Source: Rhizobium sp. L51/94 (GTDB taxonomy: Bacteria; Pseudomonadota; Alphaproteobacteria; Rhizobiales; Rhizobiaceae). Taken from it: DNA of 64,000 bases. Shown here one piece after another: positions 26,811 to 35,192 of this stretch; the first letter of the stretch is position 1; every line of letters begins with the position of its first letter. Location: contig NZ_CP072145.1 of the NCBI RefSeq assembly GCF_019355555.1, positions 186,001 through 250,000 on the forward strand, read 5' to 3'. Under the pieces are notes generated by a model, which made no database searches, was not told the DNA's origin, and was given only the letters and a program-made list of their open reading frames with translations. Both the position numbers and the translations under genes were made by a program.

Positions 26811-27713
26811 ATGCGAAATCCAAGCTTGCGCCAACTGGAGGCGCTGATGGCTGTTATTGAATCGGGAACTGTGAGTGTTGCCGCCGCTATACTGCGGATT
26901 TCACAACCCGCGGCGAGTAAGCTGATCCAGGATCTGGAGGCTGATACGGGCCTCAAGCTGTTCGAGCGCAAAAGCGGACGTCTGGTGCCGACTGGACGGG
27001 GCATGCGCTTATACGAAGAAGTCGAGCGTATCTTCGGCGGTGTCCACCAACTCGCCCGTGCGGTCGAGGCCATTCGGCGTGACGAACATGGACATTTGCT
27101 CATAGGCGCAATGCCCGCATTGTCAGGATCGTTCATAACCCGGGTCATTTCGAGTTTTAAAATACGGCATCCAGATGTATTCGTTTCCATCGAAGCACGT
27201 AGCTCCCGGTTTTTGACAGAAGCGGTCTTGCTTCGTCGTCTTGATTTGGCACTGGTTATCAGCGGCCTGGAACATCCCTCTATGGTAGTCGAGCGGATGC
27301 ATTGCTCTGCTGCCGTGGCAGCCCTGCCTCTCGGTCATAAGCTCGCTAAAAAGGCGGAGCTTTGTCCCGATGACCTCAAGGACGAACCGTTTATTGCCTT
27401 CGCGCCGACGGGAACGATGCGTACCAAGGTCGATGCAGCGTTTGAACAGTTCTCAATCACGCCCCGGATCGTCATCGAGGCGACCACAGCGCCGAACGTT
27501 GCCGAACTCGTGGCGGCCGGATTGGGCGCGACGGTGGCCGACCCCTTGGCAATTGAGTTTGTGGCGGACCGGATCATCACCCGGCCTTTTCGCCCCACCA
27601 TTGATTTCGGCTATAGTATCATCCGTCCGACACGGGCAAGAAACAGCAGTCTCGTTGCAGACTTCATCGAGGAGATTCATGCTGCGGCGCGGACGCCAAG
27701 GCTAATCCCTTGA
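26811..27713 (+). CDS. LysR-family transcriptional regulator of the opine cluster
   Basis: 300 aa. N-terminal winged helix-turn-helix (LRQLEALMAVIESGTVSVAA, ISQPAASKLIQDLE) followed by the periplasmic-binding-like effector domain. Similar in layout to OccR and NocR, which activate opine uptake and catabolism when the opine binds. Divergent from the oxidase operon and convergent with the receptor gene. A shared motif in front of both target transcripts fits this role. The inducer is not known. Confidence 0.9.
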   Translation: MRNPSLRQLEALMAVIESGTVSVAAAILRISQPAASKLIQDLEADTGLKLFERKSGRLVPTGRGMRLYEEVERIFGGVHQLARAVEAIRRDEHGHLLIGAMPALSGSFITRVISSFKIRHPDVFVSIEARSSRFLTEAVLLRRLDLALVISGLEHPSMVVERMHCSAAVAALPLGHKLAKKAELCPDDLKDEPFIAFAPTGTMRTKVDAAFEQFSITPRIVIEATTAPNVAELVAAGLGATVADPLAIEFVADRIITRPFRPTIDFGYSIIRPTRARNSSLVADFIEEIHAAARTPRLIP

Positions 27714-27869
27714 AAAAGCCGACCGGAAAAATTCATCTTACCTTCGTTCAATTCGAGAGCCCGTCACGTCCATATTGAACCAGACGGCCTCTCATTTTTT
27801 TTCAGCTGTTTCTGATTAGAAAAGCCGATGACAACGTTTTCCTGTCAAACTCCCGGCGCGAAAAACGTT

Positions 27870-29429
27870 TTATTGATTAAGGCTTGTTTTTTCCGTAATC
27901 GGCGGTGCCAGATTTAAGGATCCGGTGAGCTCATACCCATAGTCCAGAGCTTTGCTGCGAGCCCAAACCTGCATCAGGCTGAACAGCGGAACACCGCATA
28001 CCTGATCGAGAATCTTCTTCTGGGCAGACGACCAGAATTTATTCCGCTCGGTGTCCGTCGTTGCCTTGCGAGCAGCCATGATGTCGGCATCGGCTGCATC
28101 GCAATGGGAAAAATTCGTAACGGCTGTTGGCTTGCCGATAGAGGCGCTGGATTCGTAGAACTGGCTCAGATAGCTGTCTGCAACAGGGTAACGTGCCGCA
28201 CCGTAGAACACGAGATCACTCAAATCCTTTCGGATCTGTTCGTGATATGTCGGGTGATCGACCACCTGCATCTGCATATCGATCCCGACTTCTGCCAATT
28301 GGGCTTGAATGACTTCCATGATAGGCTGCTGCGCAGAACTGGACGAGACCACTGCCGACAACGTCAGGCCGTCCTTGTAACCGGTTTCTGCAAGAAGCGC
28401 CTTCGCACCCTCGGGATCGTATTTATAAGCCCAGGTGCAATCTTCGCCGAGATAGCCGCTGGGAACCACAGAACAGCCTTTGGGAGCTACACTTTCACCG
28501 ACGAACTGAACGATTTGGTCCACATTGATCGCTTTGGAAATGGCCTGGCGTACCTTGACGTTATTCAAAGGTTTGCGCGTCGAATTGATAAATAAAGTCC
28601 GATATTCGCCGGGAGCGAAAATGTCGACAATCGAGCCCTCCCAGCCTTTCGCCTGGTCGACCCAACGCTGCTCCCTTTTGCCATAGATCAGATCAAGCTC
28701 TCCGGATCGGAAGGCCAGCTCACGACTTGAGTCTGACGGGATAAGGTCGACCCTGATGTCATCGATTTTCGGCTTGCCTCTGAAGTATGTTGGAAATGCG
28801 TTTAGATATACGGCCTGCTGGGTGACAGCTTTTTCGAACACGAAAGGACCGGTACCAATAGGCTGCGTTTTGAAATTTGCCCCGAGCTTATCCACCGCTT
28901 TCTTACTCACAATGTTGCCGCCGTGATAATTGGCAACGAGCCCGAGAAATCCAGCAACAGGCTCGCTCAAAGTGATGCGGACCGTCAAGGGGTCAATGGC
29001 TTCAATTGTCGTAAAAGCGGCATAGTCGCTTGAATAAGAGGACGTGTCCGGGTTTTTTGCCCGTTGAAGAGAGAACACCACGTCCTCCGCTGTCAACTTG
29101 CCATAGTCACCATGAAATGAGACATCATTGCGAAGTTTGAAAGTCCAAACCAAGCCGTCCGGCGAGGTCGTCCAGCTTTCGGCAAGGTCGGGTTCAATTT
29201 TGGTTGGGTCGGCACTCCCAGGGGAAAATCGAACAAGTCCGTTGAAAATCCAAGAAACCACGGCCAAGTCCTGGGTGGTCGTCGCTCTAGTGGGATCAAG
29301 TGTGGCAATATCGGCGGCTGCCATGCCAACCTTCAAAGTGGCAGAATTTGCGACGCCAGTATAACCACACCCAGCGAGCATGGAAGCTGTGAATAAACCT
29401 ATCAACTCGATCCGTCTTTTTTTAAACAT
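27870..29429 (-). CDS. Substrate-binding lipoprotein of the opine ABC transporter
   Basis: 519 aa, extracellular solute-binding family 5 (DppA/OppA class). Signal peptide with lipobox LAGC (cysteine about residue 21), then a typical start KVGMAAADIATLDPTRATTT, SWTTSPDGLVWTFKLRNDVS and late DLVFYGAARYPVADSYL. It captures the ligand in the periplasm and delivers it to the permeases at 21662-23478. It is transcribed separately, from its own promoter 195 bp from the T-DNA left border. Confidence 0.92.
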   Translation of the reverse strand: MFKKRRIELIGLFTASMLAGCGYTGVANSATLKVGMAAADIATLDPTRATTTQDLAVVSWIFNGLVRFSPGSADPTKIEPDLAESWTTSPDGLVWTFKLRNDVSFHGDYGKLTAEDVVFSLQRAKNPDTSSYSSDYAAFTTIEAIDPLTVRITLSEPVAGFLGLVANYHGGNIVSKKAVDKLGANFKTQPIGTGPFVFEKAVTQQAVYLNAFPTYFRGKPKIDDIRVDLIPSDSSRELAFRSGELDLIYGKREQRWVDQAKGWEGSIVDIFAPGEYRTLFINSTRKPLNNVKVRQAISKAINVDQIVQFVGESVAPKGCSVVPSGYLGEDCTWAYKYDPEGAKALLAETGYKDGLTLSAVVSSSSAQQPIMEVIQAQLAEVGIDMQMQVVDHPTYHEQIRKDLSDLVFYGAARYPVADSYLSQFYESSASIGKPTAVTNFSHCDAADADIMAARKATTDTERNKFWSSAQKKILDQVCGVPLFSLMQVWARSKALDYGYELTGSLNLAPPITEKTSLNQ

Positions 29430-29509
29430 TTGTTCCGCTCCTTATTTCTTTTGTAACTGGAATATTATCCTTGTCGCATAAGTGTCAAAGTCGTTTTTTT
29501 GCTTTATGT

Positions 29510-29527
29510 ATTCCCTAGGGTTATACG
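29510..29527. promoter_or_regulatory. Putative LysR-type operator upstream of the receptor gene
   Basis: ATTCCCTAGGGTTATACG, about 80 bp before the receptor start, a place fitting an activator site. Shares ATTC...AGGGTTAT with the site at 26791-26808. Confidence 0.4.
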
Positions 29528-29623
29528 CGTAGCGCGCCATCACCACTTATAGGTCGCGTCCTGCTCGTTCCTCGTCTGCGTGAGCAGCAATGGAAAGTGT
29601 CGCCAAGGCATTGAGCCATGGCA

Positions 29624-29648
29624 TGGCAGGATATATTCTGATGTAAAA
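29624..29648 (+). promoter_or_regulatory. T-DNA left border repeat
   Basis: TGGCAGGATATATTCTGATG followed by TAAAA: the invariant TGRCAGGATATAT and GT at positions 20-21 are present. It differs from the pTiC58 left border at about three of 25 positions. Located 195 bp upstream of the opine receptor gene. Confidence 0.92.
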
Positions 29649-29759
29649 AACAAAATTATCTGCGCTCACAGCTCTTTCGCCTTTGCCGATCCCTAACGGG
29701 CTCGGCAAATGCAGAGCAATGAGCGCAGATAATTTTGCTTTTTACATCAGAATATATCC
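29629..29759. repeat. 131-bp near-perfect hairpin beginning in the left border
   Basis: Arms of 40 bp (29629-29668 and 29720-29759) match 39 of 40 in inverted orientation, and the 51-bp centre has further pairing (GCTCT/AGAGC, TTTGCCGA/TCGGCAAA). The left arm starts at GGATATAT of the border, so the right arm is an inverted border copy lacking the TGRCA nick end. It could be a border duplication, a MITE or a strong terminator for the opine synthase gene. Confidence 0.85.
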
Positions 29760-30014
29760 CAAAGTCTTAATGTATTTCATGATTACGCAATTTATTTGCT
29801 TTATAGTTCGTTCATATATACGTATAGTTTAATTGATTTATGAATTTATATTATTAAAATGGTGAAAGGGACAGCTGCAAATTTATAAAATATTCGATTT
29901 ATTTAATATTATATTGGCATGATATTTAGATCAACGCCTCAAGCATAGGTTACATCAGGAAGTACATAATAATAAGAAACATAATTGAATCGGCTTCATA
30001 GACCAAATGACTCC

Positions 30015-31082
30015 TCATTCCTCGGCTTTGCTGTTGCCCCACTTGGTAACAATGTCGTCGGCCGATATTTCCTCCATGCCAGCACTCGCCAGGGTGATGC
30101 CGATTTTCTCAAGGTCAATCTCCCCCAGTATGTTCAGTGACTCAACAGCCCATTCGAGTTTCTTGACGTTGATATCAAACTTCTTGCCAAGGTCCCTGAA
30201 GAGGATCAACATCCGACCATCCTCCATGATGTAACGATGTTTGAAGTTCTTGGGTGCTCCCTTGGTGGCATTATGGGAAACGGATTTCGATACGAAATCA
30301 TGGATTGTTGTGGCATCCTTTCCGTACCAGCCATTGAGAAGATCGAGAACAGTGCGGGGTTTGAAATCTAACTTCTTCAAAAGTTCTATGCGCTCTTGGT
30401 CGAGACCCTTCATAGCCTCTGTGACAATTGGTGTCATTCCCTCCTTGTAGAAATAGAAGTCCTCCTCAATGTCTATCTTGGCGGCATTAAAAATCACTGC
30501 GGGAGTGTGGCAGATACAGTTTGTGCAGTTGAGGGCCACTTCCAATCCGTTGGCAAGCCAAACGAGATTATTAGGGAAGAGATCACCTATTTCTTTGGCC
30601 AGGGAGGGTTCGGGATGGGGAGTGGTGAAGGTGATCTCCAACTGCTTCTTGATGGCCTTCACGTAGATTGCATCATCCACCATTCTGCATCCGTAGGGCG
30701 ACGTGGTTGTTTCTAGACTGGCAAGAGTCTCAAGCTTTTCCAGGCTCAAACTGGCAGCATTTCCGGGGATCCAGATCAAAATCTTCTGTTTAAGGTCAAG
30801 GACCTTCAGTTGTTCGATCAGTTCTTCACGAGCACCGTTAAGTGACGGGATGGTGACCATGATGTATTTTGCTGTTGAAACTGCATATGCAAGCTCTCTC
30901 TTCACGACAGGACGATAGGTGCCCTCGATTTCCCCCATTGCTTTCAACCCATGTTCGGCAATCTGGGTACTATATCCGAGGTGGGAGGGGGCAGCCCATA
31001 TCGAGACCGATTTGCGTCGGTAACTTAGGTCAGCGGCAAGTGCGTTGCCAACGTTGCCAGAGCCGATGATGAGGATACTCAT
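30015..31082 (-). CDS. T-DNA opine synthase (octopine/vitopine/nopaline synthase family)
   Basis: 355 aa. Expressed in transformed plant cells, it condenses an amino acid with a keto acid using NAD(P)H. Rossmann motif ILIIGSGNVGNALAADL at the start; family landmarks include TTSPYGCRMVDDAIYV (octopine synthase has TTSPYACR) and HRYIMEDGRMLILF near residue 290. Octopine synthase has 358 aa. Transcribed towards the left border, with an AATAAA on its strand about 220 bp downstream (TTTATT at about 29789). The exact opine is unknown; it should match the catabolic cluster next to the border. Confidence 0.88.
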   Translation of the reverse strand: MSILIIGSGNVGNALAADLSYRRKSVSIWAAPSHLGYSTQIAEHGLKAMGEIEGTYRPVVKRELAYAVSTAKYIMVTIPSLNGAREELIEQLKVLDLKQKILIWIPGNAASLSLEKLETLASLETTTSPYGCRMVDDAIYVKAIKKQLEITFTTPHPEPSLAKEIGDLFPNNLVWLANGLEVALNCTNCICHTPAVIFNAAKIDIEEDFYFYKEGMTPIVTEAMKGLDQERIELLKKLDFKPRTVLDLLNGWYGKDATTIHDFVSKSVSHNATKGAPKNFKHRYIMEDGRMLILFRDLGKKFDINVKKLEWAVESLNILGEIDLEKIGITLASAGMEEISADDIVTKWGNSKAEE

Positions 31083-31952
31083 TTTGATCTGGGAAATGAT
31101 AGATGAAAGAAGAGATTTAGGATTTTATAAAGTTGTTGCAGGCTTTTGCCCAATTTATAGAAGCGCCACAGGAGCTCTAGTCCCTAGCGGATCGCAAAAG
31201 TCAAAAACGGCGGCTCCTTAATTTCTTAAGTTCACACGAAGAAAGATAAATTTGCGATAACATCTGACTTTTAGCGTCTGTCATAGGAAATTAGTATCAT
31301 GGGGAGCCCCACCTAAAAGTCGGCTCAGTTCCAATTTTCAACATGTGGGGTCTGTGATTGTGATGATTGGTGCGGTTACAGTGATACAGCTCATATCTGT
31401 CACGCCGTCCGGTCACCAATTTCGCCCGCCCATTTTGACTTCAGAGAGCCAATGGATTTGGAATTAGGTACGGTTGCTGGGCGGTTTGGCATTACGTGCA
31501 AAAGTCGATGAAGACTTTAACCACGCACGCGTTTTGTGGGCCAAACGAAGTGACACTCGTTGAATTTAAGAGGTCTGGCCCGTTCTGTTGGATGCGTGGA
31601 GGGGCACTATTAAGACTGTATGTAATGCCGCTATGGCGACGTTAGAGATGCTGGCGGCTTAATTGGCGGTGATACCCCCTGACAAACGAATTATAAACTA
31701 TCATTACTAAGGCGATAAGCTATTTTATTTCGTGGATTTCTCTTGTTGATTAAATATGTATCTCGAATATTTGATCTATATTTTTTGTCTTACGTAAGTG
31801 CTTACGTATTTAGGCTAGCAAAATGCTTTGTTTGATCGGACGGTGGACAATAAATTTAATAATTTAAGAAGAGTCGGTAAATCCTCTTCCAACTCGAACC
31901 ACCTTTGAAGCTATTTAAGTCCCTTTTCGCATTGGGTTCAGCACGAGAACAA
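31083..31952. other. T-DNA intergenic region with repeat copy A and promoters
   Basis: No intact gene. Holds the promoter of the opine synthase (- strand), the first copy of the 375-bp repeat (31204-31578) and an AT-rich stretch before the plast-family gene. Within the repeat the + strand reads MKTLTTHAFCGPNEVTLVEF, a short conserved fragment whose source I do not recognise. Confidence 0.5.
31204..31578 (+). repeat. T-DNA direct repeat, copy A (about 375 bp)
   Basis: Nearly identical to 34514-34889, about 3.3 kb apart, with few substitutions and one single-base gap. Both copies end at GAATTTAAGAGGTCTGG and then diverge. Confidence 0.9.
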
Positions 31953-32366
31953 ATGTCGTTTCTTTGGGTAGATCTGCGCGGTTATGCGAAAAATAAAATT
32001 CAAGATATGCTCAGGCAGCAGGCTATTCTGGTGATGGAGACTTATGGTTCCACTGTCCTATGGGGGGGTGAGACAATCATCCACTCTGGTTCGTTATATT
32101 TCATCTATGGCCCGAGAACGCTCCAGAATGATCTCAACGAGCACAACGGCACTTTGGTGATAAAGAACGAGGAACTGGTCGGCCTTTCTGAGACTTATCC
32201 CGATCAACTGCCGGCAGGGTTCGCAAGAGCAAATGGCTTCACGCACTACGCGGCAATATACAAAAGCGACTTGTTCGTACCTGTGGAGGGTGAATTCGTG
32301 AAGTGGAGCCGCTCTGGCCCAGCCGTGGATTACCCAATCGTGGCTTTTGGAACTTTACCCCAATGA
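31953..32366 (+). CDS. Plast-family T-DNA protein, probably truncated at the N-terminus
   Basis: 137 aa from ATG 31953; a TTG at 31905 would add 16 residues but plant ribosomes need ATG. The C-terminal part follows the pattern of the plast (RolB/6b) family: GSLYFIYGPRTL, FTHYAAIYKSDLFVPV and the end VDYPIVAFGTLPQ, which lines up with VSYPIIAWGSCPRS of the 6b protein downstream. Plast proteins are usually about 180-230 aa, so the N-terminus is short or lost. Function unknown. A polyadenylation-like AATAAA lies about 95 bp after the stop. Confidence 0.6.
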   Translation: MSFLWVDLRGYAKNKIQDMLRQQAILVMETYGSTVLWGGETIIHSGSLYFIYGPRTLQNDLNEHNGTLVIKNEELVGLSETYPDQLPAGFARANGFTHYAAIYKSDLFVPVEGEFVKWSRSGPAVDYPIVAFGTLPQ

Positions 32367-33360
32367 AGTTACTCGTCATAGTAATATGTTATTTCAATAC
32401 GAGCATGTAACGTTCTTTTTGAACTATTCCGTGAGGGCATTTTGTATCAATAATTCTATTTAATAAAATATTCGGGTTACCTAATTCCTTTCATATCAAT
32501 AATTTAAAATTCGATTTATGTTTAACATAAATAATATAAATCTACTAAAGTAGGTTAATAAATGGGATATAATAATACAGGCCCATAAAACTGATATTAT
32601 AACGTTAGGTTGTGAATATCATTGAAATATTCAAATAAAAATTTTTTTAATTTTTAAAGAGTCTTAGCTAAGCATAGATCGATATTTTGGAAATCTAAAT
32701 TAGTGGTCATAAAAAATTATGATTCAGATCGTAGCGGACCGTCATTTCAAACATTATTTCCTTTTCACCATGACCCCAACCCACCAAGAGGCTCCGTGGC
32801 GCTGATCAGATCGTAGCTCGACAGATCTTTTCCGATATAATTCGCCATCGCACTTCAGGAATGGTAATATTAATGACCGCCTTAAGTCACATAGCTCTCG
32901 TTATGAATATATATATTAATAATCGTGTCCGCAATTATTGAAATTGTTTGTCATTCCTTTGAATAGTCCCAATCACTCCTTGATTTTCGCTGATTGGAGT
33001 AATCGCGGCACATTTGTGACTTTACTAGGGGCGGCCGAATCTGTTCACATCGTGGCAAGTTTGATTTAAACCTTTTGTCAAAGGGCGGTGCTGACGCTTT
33101 CAATAAAACCCGACACACTACCGGCTCTGTCACCGAAAATTGACAAATCATCGATGACACCTGGTCCCACAAGAATCTAAAGTCCGCTGAGCCATTGTCA
33201 ATTAAGGCGGCGATGCGTGAAAATAGGGAGATGATTGCTATAGTACCATAGGAAAGATATACGGCTCCGTTATCTTTACGAATTGCCAACAAGGGCGTCA
33301 GCGCTTCTATAAATTCGAGCATCAACCGTAGTGCTATCTCAAGGCATTTAGTACCTTACT
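32367..33360. other. T-DNA intergenic region, about 1 kb, AT-rich
   Basis: No gene I can support. It contains AATAAA-like polyadenylation signals (near 32460) and the 6b promoter region. A - strand frame at 32951-33325 encodes 124 aa (MMLEFIEALTPLLAIRKDNG...) of no recognised family; it could be a remnant of a lost T-DNA gene or chance. Confidence 0.5.
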
Positions 33361-33975
33361 ATGGCGGTACCTAGATGGGCGGTTCGTGACCTGACTCAAA
33401 TTCTGAATGCTCAGGAACTCTCACTTCGCTTGGAGCAGGCCCGTAACGATTTCCGGACCACTGTAGGATCAGTCTGCTACTTCAACGCTTCGATACGTAC
33501 TCCCGGTCAATCTGACGATGAATACATAATGACCGATCAATCTTTGACTTACGTGTATGCTGATCAAGCGACTGCTCAAAGATGCGCTATGAACCGCCTT
33601 CTACCCTCTAGTTCAAGCAACTTCGGCGCTGCGGCAACGGCCATACCCCCGTGGCTGTTAGATCCGCGGCGGTTGAACCGCCTGCTGCAAGAGGGTACTG
33701 ACCAAGGGGGCCTGGTCAATTACTATGAGGGCCCACATAAAAACGCTTTTTTCCTCGCCATCATGCGAAGCAACATATTTGTACGCCCTGGGGCTGATGA
33801 GATAAATGGCGTATCTTACGACTTCTTTGCGAGAGGTGGCAACTACACCGACGGAGGAGAGGATGAAGATGAAGATGAAGATGAAGATGAAGAAGTCCAG
33901 GACCGGGAGTTTCGGTTGGGTGACCTAGTCAGTTATCCGATCATTGCCTGGGGCTCATGTCCGCGTTCTGCTTAA
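33361..33975 (+). CDS. 6b: 6b oncoprotein
   Basis: 204 aa, the normal size for 6b (about 207). Plast-family protein expressed in the plant, where 6b alters growth and auxin/cytokinin response and is reported to bind histone H3. Hallmarks: VRDLTQILNAQELSLRLEQA, SSNFGAAATAIPPWLL, QGGLVNYYEGPHKNAFFLAI and RSNIFVRPG, all close to known 6b proteins, plus the acidic run of alternating Glu/Asp at about 166-180 before LVSYPIIAWGSC. ATG start; AATAAA at 34021-34026 about 45 bp after the stop. It is the only clear oncogene between the borders. Confidence 0.95.
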   Translation: MAVPRWAVRDLTQILNAQELSLRLEQARNDFRTTVGSVCYFNASIRTPGQSDDEYIMTDQSLTYVYADQATAQRCAMNRLLPSSSSNFGAAATAIPPWLLDPRRLNRLLQEGTDQGGLVNYYEGPHKNAFFLAIMRSNIFVRPGADEINGVSYDFFARGGNYTDGGEDEDEDEDEDEEVQDREFRLGDLVSYPIIAWGSCPRSA

Positions 33976-35192
33976 TCAACGGTCCGGATGACGTGCGACG
34001 CTCTTACGTGTGTTATGCTAAATAAATGGTTGATAACCATATTTCCGTTGAAATTTTAAATGAAAAGTGTCTGTCTCAATTTAATATATGTCAACTTTGT
34101 CTTTCTTTATAGAATGTTGTAAAAATATTATGTCGAATAATATTACGTTACTGTTCCCATATATGTTATATAGTTGAAATTTTAAATTATTCATCTCCCA
34201 TATGATTCTCCATAATACGTCTTCACCATGAAGCTGGCACTCGACATCATTTAGGCCATTGGCATTTTTAGATAAATCAAACTGCATCAACGTGGGTTGA
34301 AAAATGAGTCTAATCCAATTGTCAGATTGAGCTAGAGGCTACACTGATTGGGTCCTCTATGTGTTTAGTCCCAACATTTCACAGCTTAGGTTTTGAATGA
34401 AGATTCCTGGCTTTTATCGTTGAGTTGGCGGATGACTCGGACGGTGTTTTGAAACGTAGCGCTTTGAGCCGCTTTGCGTAGTGGTTGGCGCGTAGCCAGT
34501 CCCGGACATGACAGAAACAGCGGCTCATTAATTTCTTGAGTTCACACAGAGAAAGACAAATTTTGCGATAACATCTGACTTTTAGCGTCTGTCATAGGAA
34601 ATTAGTATCATGGGGAGCCCCACCTAAAAGTTTGCTCAGTTCCAATTTTCAACATGTGGGGTTTGTGATTGTGATGATTGGTGCGGTTACAGTGATACAG
34701 CTCATATCTGTCACGCCGTCCGGTCATCAATTTCGCCCGCCCATTTTGACTTCAGAGAGCCAATGGATTTGGAATTAGGTACGGTTGCTGGGCGGTTTGG
34801 CATTACGTGCAAAAGTCGATGAAGACTTTAACCACGCACGCGTTTTGTGGGCCAAACGAAGTGATACTCGTTGAATTTAAGAGGTCTGGTCTTATTTTCA
34901 AACTCTACCGCATTAAGATCTGGATCGATTCGATTGTTTTTATATGTGCCCATTGTCATATTTTTTTGATAACTAAACAAGCTGTGCAAAGCTTCTCTTC
35001 TCTGACATCCTCGGAAATATGTAAGTATAATTTAATATTGAAAAATCGCTTCATATCACTGCTATTCGACATTGAAGTCAGTTTTTTTGCAGGACGAATG
35101 CCTCTGAGAGTGCTCTCGCTGATCAAGTACTCCTGGGAAAGCAAGCCAGTCTGCTGCATAAGCCCTGGGTTCAGAGACTGACAAAGTCATGG
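33976..35192. other. T-DNA intergenic region with repeat copy B
   Basis: About 1.2 kb without a supported gene: 6b 3' region, AT-rich spacer, the second copy of the 375-bp repeat (34514-34889) and the presumed promoter of the downstream membrane-protein gene. The 124-codon frame at 34807-35181 begins in the repeat and is not believed to be a gene. Confidence 0.5.
34514..34889 (+). repeat. T-DNA direct repeat, copy B
   Basis: Second copy of 31204-31578, same orientation. Each copy lies upstream of a + strand gene (plast-family gene after copy A, membrane protein after copy B), at about 375 and 300 bp. Confidence 0.9.
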
